Shown: positions 45,901 through 56,509 of the stretch, one piece after another
Layout of the letters: each line of letters opens with the position of its first letter
Position numbering within the stretch: the stretch's first letter is position 1
Assembly: GCA_010015805.1 (NCBI GenBank)
Contig: ML978127.1
Span: 1,612,001 to 1,676,000, forward strand
Origin: Rhizodiscina lignyota
Taxonomy: Eukaryota; Ascomycota; Dothideomycetes; Aulographales; Rhizodiscinaceae
Length of the DNA stretch: 64,000 bases
Direction: 5' to 3'
Made by a program: the position numbers and the translations under genes
The notes under the pieces: model-generated
Databases searched by the model: none
What the model was told of the DNA's origin: nothing
Seen by the model: the letters and a program-made list of their open reading frames with translations, nothing else

Positions 45901-47933
45901 GAACGAACCGCCATCGCACGGGTCAAACCGGGAATGCGGGAGAACTTGTAGTCTTTAGCCTTATACTGTGCATTTTGTGAGGCAGTGGTCGAGATCTTGG
46001 TGCGTCTGACACGTCGCCAGACACTTCCCGCATCAGTAGTCAGGATGATCGAGCCATCTTGATCAACACCAACATCGCGAGCAGCCATGTGACTCTTTCG
46101 TAAATCCCAAATGCGATGAGCCTGGGAAAGAGCACCGCGGATCTTGACAGGATTGGTTGTCGAAGTAGATATGTTCTGTGCGAGCTCTGTTGGCTGATTG
46201 ACAGTGATTGTGTAAATCTCGCCAGCGGAGCTCATTGCACAAATCGTATTTCCACCAGCGGTGATTTTACAAATCCGATTTGGAGTGACTTCATAACGAG
46301 TTGCTGTGAAGCTTTGTTGTGAAAAATGGCTCGTGAAGCTGTCAAGCGTAAATTGGACTTTGGCGTAGCCATAGTTTGCAAAGACATAAACCTCATGGTT
46401 CTCCAAAAGGCAAATTGTTGCTCGATCGATAGCTGCAACGGAAGCTATGTTTGACGAAAAGAGTGAGGCTGCCACTCTACGTGGAATAACCTGCGACTCT
46501 AGCGAGCGAGCCTCAGAGTCGACAATTCCAAGTTGTCCTTCGTTCTTGCCGAATGTATAAAGCGAGGTCAAAGTGTGAGCGACAGAATGTATGCGTGATG
46601 CCGCAACGCCAACGACGATCTCACGCTTGAGCGTTCCGAATATCTGGCGCGGGACGGTCTGGGTAGGATCTTCGTCGCTAGAAACAGACTTTGGAAGAGC
46701 ATAGCCAAGCTGGCCAAAGCCATTGTTTCCCCAAGAGAAGATGTCTCCCTCTTCCGATATCGCTAACGTATGGTTCTGGCCGAGAGCGACCGAGACGATC
46801 TTGCGGCCGGCAAGGGCGCCGCCTTCAATACAGACAAACTGAAATCGTGTTCGTTCGTCGCCAGTGCCAAGGCGACCACCCTGGCCATGTCCACACATAT
46901 AAAGATTGGCCTCGGGATCCGTTGTTAGTACGGCTGTACTGAACTTTGCCATGTACACATCTTGGATGACGATAGGCTTGCTGCGAATAACAGATGGCAA
47001 AGAGGCCGTGGACGCCTGAATAGACTGAGAAGCTGACAGATCACCGATTGAACCGTCTATCGTACTCTTCTCCTTAGATTGGGCTTCCAGATGTTCGGCG
47101 TAAAGTCGTTGCAATAAATGATCAGGCCGTCTCAACGTGATGCGCTCCGGATACTGACGATCATCTTCATCTCCGAAACCAAGAGTAACATTTCTATTGC
47201 TACCGAAAGTGAAGACTTCGTCGCCTCGCAAGTTGATATATATGTTCTTGCTCGTTTCTGGAGCATATTCCACATCGACTTGAGGAGTCTCTTCCGGGAG
47301 GCGATCTTCGTCATCTTCTCCAGGGCCTGGTCCAGAGGCATGCGCTGCCGACATTCCCAAGCGATCTGATTCCAGGGTATTGGCGAAAAGATCTAATGGA
47401 CCATTACCTTCGCGGTCTTTAATTTTGATGAGGCCCATTGACGATGAGAGGAATCCTGTTGCGCCTGGCCCAAGCGTATCATGCGTGTCACGATTCAAGA
47501 TTGCGCATGCGATGGAAATATTGCCATGATAGAAAGCGCGATGTAGCGCAGTCCACCCGCTTTCCAGGTCCTGAATGTAGATGTCCGTAAGTGGCTGCTC
47601 CAGCAGTGCGGTGGCGAAAGCAAATGCATTTTCCGATGTCGAGGACGCAGCGAGATGTAGTAGAGTCCTGCCAAGCGCATCTCGTCTGTTCACATCTGCT
47701 CTTGTCAAGGATGCCGTCCCAAGCGCTGTGAGATATGTATCGCTCTTTCTTGGTGTCTTGGTCAAGAAGGTTGGACTGGTCCCGAGGCTTCCAGGACTTC
47801 CAACGCCCAGTGCTATGTTACTCCCATGGCCCTTGCTCGCGCTCGCCCTATTAACATAATTTGCGCTTTCCAGCAGCTGCCGGAAGCTCTCAACATCATC
47901 ATCGAGATAGTATTTCCAAAGGTATCCGCTCAT
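42936..47933 (-). CDS. btb3: IBtk/Btb3-like ankyrin-RCC1-BTB protein (1630 aa)
   Basis: This is a probable substrate adaptor of a Cullin-3 ubiquitin ligase. Three exons (47933-44828, 44771-44654, 44604-42936) join in phase to 1631 codons. In order: ankyrin repeats at about 80-170 (DALGRTLLHLAAS, SGWTALHRAFYHG), RCC1 beta-propeller repeats at about 215-560 (DEVFTFGSNRNVTLGFGDED, NLYMCGHGQGGRLGTGDE, DIFSWGNNGFGQLGY), a first BTB-like domain near 770-870 and a second BTB near 905-1025 (FEDGDVLVQLADTEVLVHS), then BACK-like helices. The Ser/Pro-rich C-terminal third includes PNGPWGRSPLASKLDLKGIM and ends in an Arg/Gly-rich tail. The ankyrin-RCC1-two-BTB order is that of human IBtk and S. pombe Btb3; the symbol is by family. 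Confidence 0.93.
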
Positions 47934-49718
47934 AAGACCAGACGGGTGGCAATGCCGGAGATCAGTCCTTTAGCTTCAACTAGCTCGTACGCCTCGCTAT
48001 GACCACAGCGGATCAAAGCGTATTTAAAGGCGCGAGATGGTGAAGCCGGAATGATCAACCGGTCGAAGAGGAAAGGCTGCCGTGAGGCAGATATTGTGTG
48101 TGGCCGATATGGACGACTCAATCGCAGAACGATGGGAACGTGGGTCGGCGGTATGGTGGACGAGGACGAGGGGTCCCAATGAGGAATGCTGAAAACAGCG
48201 AAATGCTCTGCTTGGATTCTCGATGTCGGCTTGCAGTTCGGTGCCGTTGAGTTGAGGGTTCGGGTTCCGGAGAGACGCAGGGTGGGTGTTCGATGACGAA
48301 ACGAGGGGTCTTGGGTCGATGAAGGGTGCAAGGTGCAGCGCGCCACAATGGTACAGGCAAGAAGATGGAGGCGAGTGTCTATATGTCCGAGGTGCAATGC
48401 AATGGATGAGTTGGGTGCTGTCTCTGTCGACGGAAGAATGAGGAAGTCGCGACGTCGCCGTGGTGGCACTGCCGGATACGGCAAATCGCGATATGCTGAG
48501 TCCAGCGACGCGACGGGCCACATGTGACTTGCGCTCGTGCGCTGACTGGGTGCTTTGCTCCTCACACTTAATCCTTCTCCCGCAAACACCGTGGAATGGC
48601 TCAATTGCTTCTACAACGTTCGCACGGCGCGCTTTGCGATTGGACTGCCTCAATGCTCCAGATAGCCGCATCCAGGAACGCAACGCACGCAATAGAGTAC
48701 CCCGCATCACCAACACTCCAAGCTCCAGGAGAGCTTTGAGCTTCCGGATGGCAGGAGTTCTGATATATCATGATGATGGAATCAGATGAGAAACCTCCAT
48801 CACCCTGACACCCACGTTATCAATCCACGTGTCGCGGTACGTACTGCCGAACCATAGACTGATCGAAACGTGAAGCGCGACGCGCTGCACTCAATCAAGC
48901 ACGGCTATCATCAGCGCGAATGGACATGGCGGCAGCAGCAACAAACCGGTCCACCGGAAATGCCACCCGCGCCATGTGTACACTCACTTGCAGAATCCAG
49001 GTCGGAATTTCGCGCTCTCTGGACTTTGAATTCTGGTCCTGCCCTAGACAAGGAGAACGCTATTGGCCGATACAACAACCAATGTCCCAGGCCGCCGGAA
49101 GCGCAAAGCCGGCGTAGAGCTGATACATTTTAATTACATACGATACGGCAAGCTGCGCCACTGTGGCTGTCGACTGGTCTTGGCGGGACCAAGCATTCGG
49201 AAGGCAAATAATGATTTTCAGTCCCGGGGGAGATTTTCCGTACTAATTTGAGTTCATTCGTGTGCGGTGACCAATCCTTCGCCGTCCCCAGGAAAAGGCC
49301 CCACAACTGACACTGCGGGGAAATATGGCCTATGGACCGGTGCATCTACTCCCGACCAGTATCAGATTACTCCGCTCGACAAGAGCCCCTATAATTAAAA
49401 TTACTCCGTCCTAGGGCTACTCGGGAGAACATGCACCGACGTCCGCCATGGCTAATAAGAAAGCTTGATCGAGGCGATGGCCAGGCGAATGGGACGTTGC
49501 GAATGCGAAGCTGCTACCGTGTGCCCGGAAAAATGGCCCTACTGAGTGGAGATGTGGGGTTGTGGAGGTCAAGGTCCGGAGCAAGCTTCATTCAATTGAG
49601 CTAAGATCGGGATTACCATACGAGCGTGTTGCCACAGGGATAAAGATCTAAAAACCCAGTCGTGCCTGCTTCTCTTTCGTTCTCATCGTCCCTCACGTTT
49701 CTCTCAGAAATCGTCAAC
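47934..49718. other. divergent spacer between IBtk-like gene and sugar transporter
   Basis: The left part, upstream of the IBtk-like start, contains two long overlapping minus-strand frames (47930-48604 and 48024-48716) with no domains; the first stops with a TGA overlapping the ATG at 47933. They are more likely chance frames in stop-poor DNA, or a long leader. The right part contains the transporter promoter, ending in a CT-rich leader (CTCTTTCGTTCTCATC). Confidence 0.45.
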
Positions 49719-51486
49719 ATGAATAACATCACAGAGAAGCCGACTTCAGCGTTGGAGGTCGAGGCGCAGCCCAACTCCAAGGATGGACCTGTGTACGATG
49801 TTGGCGAGAAGGTTGACTACGACAGAACGGGCGCCATCGATGCCGAGCAGATCGAACATAACATGACTGTGCTCCAGGCTGTCAAGGCCTATCCCGCTGC
49901 CAGTTGGTGGGCACTCGTCATGTCATCCACCATTGTATGCTCTTGCCCATGATAGGCGGATCTTTTCTCTAACGCTGCGATAGATCATGGAGTCGTACTG
50001 TGTTTTCTTGATGGGACAGTTCGTAGCCACAGCTCAATTCGAAAAGGATTTTGGTGTATACAGCGAGAAAACCCAAGGTTATATCATCGAAGCTTCATGG
50101 CAGTCAGCATTCCAGTGTAGCGGACCAGTTGGTGCCTTCATCGGTGTCTTCATCGCAGGTCCCATTACCAGTTGGATTGGATATCGATGGGCAACCATTG
50201 GCGGTCTCATGTTCTTGAACGCCTTCATCTTCATCTTCTATTTCGGCAACAGCCAGGGCGTTTTCTTCGCGGCCCAGATCCTGGAAGGCATCCCGTGGGG
50301 CATTTTCATCGCCAATGCGCCCGCCTACTGTGCCGAAATTGTGCCACTGAGATTGAGGGCTCCGGCGACGCAGATGTTGCAGATGTTCTGGGCTATTGGG
50401 TCGATCATTGTCGGCGGTATCACTTACCACTACCAATCCAGGCCTGACTCCAGCTCGTACAGGTTCGTCCGCTCCCATAGATGCCATCGAGGAGCACTGT
50501 ACTAACAGTCATACCAGAATTCCCATTGCACTCCAGTGGATGTTTCCTACTCCTCTCGCTATCCTTATGTTCATCGCGCCTGAATCACCCTGGTGGCTCG
50601 TACGAAAGGGCCGTCTGGCTGCGGCAGAGAAGGCTGTCAAACGCCTTGGACGCGCGAGTGCAAATGATAATCCTGCTGACGCAGTCGCAATGATGCGTCG
50701 CACGATCGAGCTTGAGAAAACCGAGAAGAAGCCCACTCTCATTGAACTGTGGAAAGGTACCGATCTCTACCGCACATTGATTGTGTGCGGTGTGTACGCA
50801 TCTCAGAATCTGACGGGCAATCTGATCGCTAACCAAGCGGTTTTCTTTTTCAAACGTGAGTCCAACCATCTTCTGCAATCTCATAGCAGACTAACACCAG
50901 CTCAGAGGCCGGCATGGCAGACAACACCGCATTTGCACTTGGTCTCATCACTTCTGCCCTCCAGTGGATCATGGTCATGCTCTCTTGGATTCTCACCACA
51001 TACCTCGGCCGACGCACCATCTATGTCTATGGTCAATTCATCAACTGTGGATTCTTGATCGCGCTCGGTATTGCGGCTTCAGTTGGCACCAGTAAGGCGG
51101 CTAGCAATGCCCAAGCATCACTTGGCTTGATCGTCTCCGTCCTGTTCTGCTTGGGACCCGCCCCTGCCTCATGGGTCATCATCGGCGAGACATCTTCCGT
51201 TCGTCTCAGGCCACTGACAACCGGTATTGGACGTGGTGCCTACTACTTGGTCAATATTCCTTGCATCTTCCTTGCCAGCTACATGCTCAACAGTGATAAG
51301 TGGAACCTGGGTGGCAAGAGCGGCTACGTCTGGGCTGGCACCGCCTTTGTCTGCACCGCCATGGCTTGGATGTGGGTTCCAGAGATGAAGCACAGGTCCT
51401 TCCGTGAGATCGACATTTTGTTCACGCGTCATGTCCCGGCTCGCAAGTGGAAGCAGACGGTCATCGATATCAACGACGATGAGTAG
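49719..51486 (+). CDS. MFS sugar transporter, alpha-glucoside permease type (537 aa)
   Basis: This is a twelve-helix proton-coupled sugar importer of the plasma membrane. Four exons (49719-49934, 49984-50462, 50518-50855, 50906-51486) join in phase to 538 codons. The N-terminal soluble tail precedes SWWALVMSSTI, then ESYCVFLMGQFVATAQF, SWIGYRWATIGG (in place of the sugar-porter GRR loop motif), PLRLRAPATQ (the loop-4 motif), and PESPWWLVRKGR before the central loop. The C-half has LGRRTIYVYGQ and WMWVPEMKHRSFREIDILF. This pattern is that of fungal maltose/alpha-glucoside:H+ symporters. Start 49719 has the context GTCAACATGAA; an in-frame upstream ATG at 49662 would add 19 residues. Confidence 0.95.
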
Positions 51487-52900
51487 ATGGAAATTACTGT
51501 TCGGAGAAGCCTGAGTGGCATCACTTGTGCAGGAATAGGCGGCAAGCCCTTGGATAAATATCGAACATATGTAACTTGATCGGATGAATCCGAAAACGCA
51601 AAACTGTACGCCGCTTGCACGCACCCCTTTTGTTTTATAGTATTACATTATCTTTACTGTAGCATCTATTTCTACTTGTTTACAGAATGTGCAAAAGAAC
51701 ATACTCCTCGAAAATCTATGAATGCGGTGATAGAGTGGAGGAAGACGTCACGTTCGACACTTGCGGTAATCAGATAGCGGCAGATCAAGGTTACGCAAAA
51801 TCCTTTGGGCTCGAATAAAGTCAAGGGAAATACGGCAAGAATGACTGCAGAAACGCTTAAGCTGACCTTGTGAGTTCTATGTTGCCAGCCATTCTTCAGC
51901 AGAGCTAACACAATGTCCGGATATAAGCTCTCTTGGATAGGATGATAAGTAGCCAAGCGAGCAGAGCAATAGATGTCATCTATTTTCATGTTGCACTCTG
52001 TATTTCCACGATATCCTTACATCTATCACATGACCTAAGATAGAGCCCCTTCGCATCTGGAAACCCGCCTCGCCCAAACAGATTGTCAAACTTCTGTCTA
52101 TATTGGCTCTGGTCGGTATATGTGGTACGAAGCACAGAATATGAACTCTGCAGAAAGGGAGGGGGTCCATTTTCGGCTCGGATTTCGCTTGAGTCAGCAG
52201 TGTGGCGCGACTCGCGCTAAATAAAAGACGAGTGTAGGCGGTATTTGCAGCCCTTTACCATTCGCGCAGGGGATCACGCGGCAACCAATGATATGAATTC
52301 TTGGCGGCCAGGGTGTAGAACGAGATAAAGTCGAGAGGGCGCGGCATTCCGACACCGATTTTGCAAGCGAGTGTAGCTATACAGCTTCATATCAGCTACG
52401 GCAGACAAACCCAAGCGTGCGAGTGGAGCATACTCCATCTCCTGCCGGAGGTTCACTCCTATTGGGTGGCATGCCCACCATTTTCCGGAAGCAAGACGGC
52501 CGCCAAACTAATCGGAACAGTTGCGATATCGTCTGCTGGTGTCTGCACAGACAAACTAAGATCGGAGAGCTTACGACGCCTCGCAGATCTCCAAGTCCAG
52601 TCCGGGGCTTAACTGCCGACTTGGAGCATTTTGCAGGAGCCGGTCCCAGCGAATGTCCGCCCTGAGGCTGATACCCCCGCCCGAATGTCATCACCATCCA
52701 AGGGTGCAGGCAAGCTATACCGTATTCGGCACGTCGATGCAAAGCAAGTGTGAATCTTTAGCAAGATTTCTGAAACGATTCTTCTGTCGCGTGCTTCTTT
52801 AAATATCCCACTTCTGCTACTTTCTCTATTTTCTACCCGTTTAATCAGTCATCTCTCTCTCGTTTTATGTTCTGTTCCTTGCTTGAGAAATGCGATTAGC
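51487..52900. other. intergenic between transporter and arylsulfotransferase gene
   Basis: Frames of 80-150 codons on the minus strand are shadows or unsupported. The promoter of the next gene has TTTAAATATCCC at about 52798-52809, roughly 100 bp before the start, then a long CT-rich leader. Confidence 0.45.
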
Positions 52901-54781
52901 ATGGTCTGGGCGATGTTGGCCGTGGTAGTAGCGGCCTCTGCAGTGATCGCTCGCGCCGACCAGCAAGCTCCTTACGCCGACAATCCCGGATATGAGAAGG
53001 GAGCATTTGGTCCTTATCCTAACCAGACGTTCGTTTCGAATCCCAATGTGACTGCGCCGGTCTTCAACATCATTACACCAGCTGCAAATGGAGTCGCCAA
53101 TGCCGACTACCTCTTCCTTGGACCGAAAGGAGACCCTGTTAAGCGACAACGGCCAACTATCGTGAATGCGACTGATTTATCGATTATGTGGGCCGATACT
53201 GGGAACATCACAGGAGAACCCCTTGATGTTCGCGTGCAATCGTACAATGGTAAAGACTATATCACATTCTTCTCGGGCTCAGACGGAGGTAGTGGGTACG
53301 GAGGTGGCTACTACTATATGGTAAAGCCTGTCAAGTGCTAGATTGAGTATGATACTAATATCCTCTCAGTTAGACGACAAGTACAGCCTAGCATACAATC
53401 TGAGCGCTCAAAATATTTCAGTGCTGGGTGATTTTCATGAATTCCAGCTGACCGACAACGGCACCGCGCTAATCACGGTATACGAACCAATGCCGTTCAA
53501 CCTGTCCATCATTGACAGTGACCTTACCAACGGCTTCATTGTTGATAGTCTCTTCCAAGAGCTAGACATTGAAACCGGGAAATTGGTATTTCAGTGGCGT
53601 GCGTCCGACCACTATCAGCTGAATGCAACATACAATCCACTTGGGGTTACGGGGAAGAGAGAAAACGCGGGTTTCGACTGGTTCCACATCAACAGCGTGC
53701 AAAAAGACCAAACTGGCAATTATCTGGTGTCTTCACGTCATCTGCACACCGTTACTTATATCGAGGGTCAATCTGGAGACATCATCTGGATTCTCGGTGG
53801 CAAGCTCAATCAATTTAAGGACCTATCCGGTGGGAACGCAACAAATTTCGCATGGCAGCACAATGCGCGCTGGACCAATGACAGCCTTACCGGGCTAACA
53901 ATTTTTGATAACGGAGCGAGCGGCTTCAACACAACAAGACCGTATACACGCGGACTTTTGCTCAACATTGATCAGGACGCCAAAACCGTTCAACTCGTCC
54001 AAGAATATCTCAACCCTGAAAGAATTTCCTCCATATCACAAGGCAATGTCCAACTCCTCCCCAACAAGAACGTCCTCATGGGATACGGCGCCAATCCTGC
54101 AGTAACTGAATACGCGGCGGACGGAACCGTGCTATGGGATATCCAGTTCGGAATCTGGAACGATACCGATGTGCAGAGTTACCGTGCGTACAAGATGAAT
54201 TGGACCTCCACGCCAAACACGAAGCCTGCGCTGGCGCAGACGTTTCCGCCGCAGAGGAACGGGAGCAGAGACTTGTTTGTGAGCTGGGCCGGTTCTACGG
54301 AAGTGAGAGGATGGGCGGTGCTTGGAGGCAATAGTACCGCAATGCTGAGTAATTCCACGTGTGTCTCCGATTCGCCTTCTCTTTCGCGATACAAGGTGTA
54401 TGGGACTGATGATAGTACAGACAGAATCTTTTCAATGTGACCAAGTCCGGCTTCGAAACTTCCATTACATTAAACCGCACGTATCATTACGTACGTTGTG
54501 CTGCTCTTTCTTCAAACGGCACAGTTATTGGAGCTACCGACACGCTCAACCTGCTCAATAACTCGCTCGTGTCAACCAATAGCACAGTGGACCTAAAGCC
54601 TCCTCCTCCACCTCCACCACCAAGTTCTTCAAGAACCCCTTCTGCGAGCTCGACTAGCGCTGCTCCGGCAAGTAGCAGCTCTGGAGGCGGTGAGCGAAAT
54701 CTGGAACCACCGTGGAAGGAGACCTGGGCAGGGAGTACGATGCTTGGGATTGTGGGTTTGGCGATGTGGATATTAGCGTAG
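52901..54781 (+). CDS. arylsulfotransferase-family protein with GPI-anchor signal (589 aa)
   Basis: This is a beta-propeller protein of the ASST family, likely on the cell surface. Three exons (52901-53320, 53370-54358, 54421-54781) join in phase to 590 codons. Signal peptide: MVWAMLAVVVAASAVIARA. Family segments: DYLFLGPKG, LSIMWADTGNITG, GDFHEFQLTDNGTALITVYE, FDWFHINSVQKDQTGNYLVS, SRHLHTVTYI, GDIIWILGG, FAWQHNARW and ISQGNVQLLPNKNVLMGYG. There are more than fifteen N-x-S/T sites. A Pro-run (eight prolines) and a Ser/Thr-rich stalk are followed by a hydrophobic end (STMLGIVGLAMWILA), typical of GPI-anchored fungal wall proteins. I chose the ATG at 52901 because an upstream ATG at 52867 hits a stop quickly. 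Donor/sulphate chemistry in the fungal family is not settled. Confidence 0.93.
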
Positions 54782-55061
54782 TACGAATGGGCCAAACAGA
54801 ATTCATCAAAGAGCAAGGATTAATGTGTATTATCTGTAATGAGTGTATACTGTAAGTTGCAGACCAGCTTGCATACAATTCAACCACAATATTCACAATC
54901 TGGACCTAATTCACTATCACACATATTCCGCATCCCCTTTCACTTCCGCTTCTGTCTGTATTTCGATCTCATCTCTCAAACGCACCCATCTATCTCAAAT
55001 TGGGATATCCTTCAAATACGGCTCCGGAAGCCTCCGCCACTTACACTCATACCTCGTCTTC

Positions 55062-55842
55062 TCAACAACCGTAAACGTGCACGGAAACTTCTCCAGTCTT
55101 ACACAGCTTCTCCACTTCCTTCGTCGCATCACTTACTTCCTTCCTCTCCAGCGCCTTCCCAAGCGCCTCCGGGCTCTCCCACCCACTCAGCACAATCACA
55201 ACGCCCTGGCCATTCTTCATCCACCCCTGCGGATCATGCCGCGGCGGGTTCCGCGCATCGCCCGACACGACTTCTACGAAGCCCGAGGACAGGGCATACG
55301 CGTCTTTCAGGGCTGTGAGCAGAGCAGCGAAATTGGGCAGGGAAGAGGGCGGAAGCACGTAAAAGGAGAGGTAGGTGACTGGTGCGCGGAGCCAGGCGCG
55401 CGACTGGGTGGTCGTTTGGATGTGGTACATGTTGAAGTCGCCGGTCATGAGGTCCATGATGGGCTTCGAGAGGGTGCCTTGCTCGTTCATGAAGCGCTCG
55501 TGCTGTGGGTAGGATTCCCAGTCTGCGGAGGGGGTCAGTCTCGTCGCTTCTTCGGCATGCGTGTGTATTCGGGATTTGTTGAAGGGTCCGAAGAGAGAAG
55601 CAGAGCGGAAGGGGGAATTGAACGAATGCAAGAGGGGAAAGGGACAGACCGACGAGGAACATATTAATGTCACGATTATGGTGGTTCAGTGACCATGAGG
55701 ACCGGATGAGACCGGGGATGTTCATGACATGGGAGAATATCTCACGCCAGACTTCTCCATCGGCAGTTAACTCATCGTCAATAGTGCGGCCCAGTATGGG
55801 CGCTATTGCAATCTCGAGGATGGGAGTAGCGTGCGTAGTCAT
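55062..55842 (-). CDS. small dimeric alpha/beta-barrel-like protein (217 aa)
   Basis: Two exons (55842-55650, 55522-55062; intron 127 bp) join as INMFLV-DWESYPQHERFM and give 218 codons. The N-half has LEIAIAPILGRTIDD, a GLIRSSWSLNHHNRDINMFLVDW strand pattern and HERFM, as in antibiotic-biosynthesis-monooxygenase/stress-responsive barrel proteins. The C-half repeats the pattern with TYLSFYVLPPSSLPNF and VVIVLSGWESPEALGKAL. So it may be a tandem two-barrel protein. No signal peptide is present. No catalytic residue can be assigned. It is convergent with the arylsulfotransferase gene, 280 bp between stops. Confidence 0.82.
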
Positions 55843-56509
55843 CGTGAACTTTAACCAATGCGAATCTGAATTTGCTTCATCAAACAGTGAATGAAATGTT
55901 TTTCACGATTTGAAAGAGACAGCAGAGTGCGAATTACACGGTGTATATAAAGAAAGCTCTCAATGTGATAGTTCGCAAATGAGCTAATAAGAGCATGGGC
56001 TAAAGTGATGCTTGAAACGGGAAGCAACTCTTTCCAGATGCGGAATTCGACCACTCGAAGCTTTACACCTCGAGAACCATGATTTCTTAGATCGGTTCTC
56101 CTTCTCAATATATCAAGATCGTACAATATACGTGGTAATAAAGCTAATCACATTTTCCGTAAGCGGAAACGGACTTCCTCAATCTCCCGCATAGGCATAA
56201 GGTATTCGTTACCTGCATTGATATACTCACAACCCAGTCTTCAATTTTATCCCTCTTGCGTGCAGTGACAAAGCATGATACTTTGTTTGATCAGGGAAAT
56301 TGAGTCTTCCTCATTTGACTTTATGGAAAATGGTCGATACGTTGGAGCATTTATTGCAGGTCAAAAGTATCCATCCAGTCTTACATGCACCTTTAAGTAC
56401 TTTTCTTGGCTTGAGCATCAACATGAGTGAGCAGCATGTTGAATCTATAGAAATGAAATCCACAGCATGTTCTATGCAGTTGAGTAAGCGCATATCAGCA
56501 CCGTACATA
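55843..56509. other. intergenic, AT-rich
   Basis: This stretch lies between two minus-strand genes, so it holds the promoter of the small barrel protein and the 3' side of the NACHT gene. No frame over 91 codons is supported. Confidence 0.45.

Noticed and set aside
48024-48716. 230-codon minus-strand frame upstream of the IBtk-like gene
   Set aside because: It overlaps another 224-codon frame in the same DNA, so both cannot be real; composition suggests stop-poor chance DNA.
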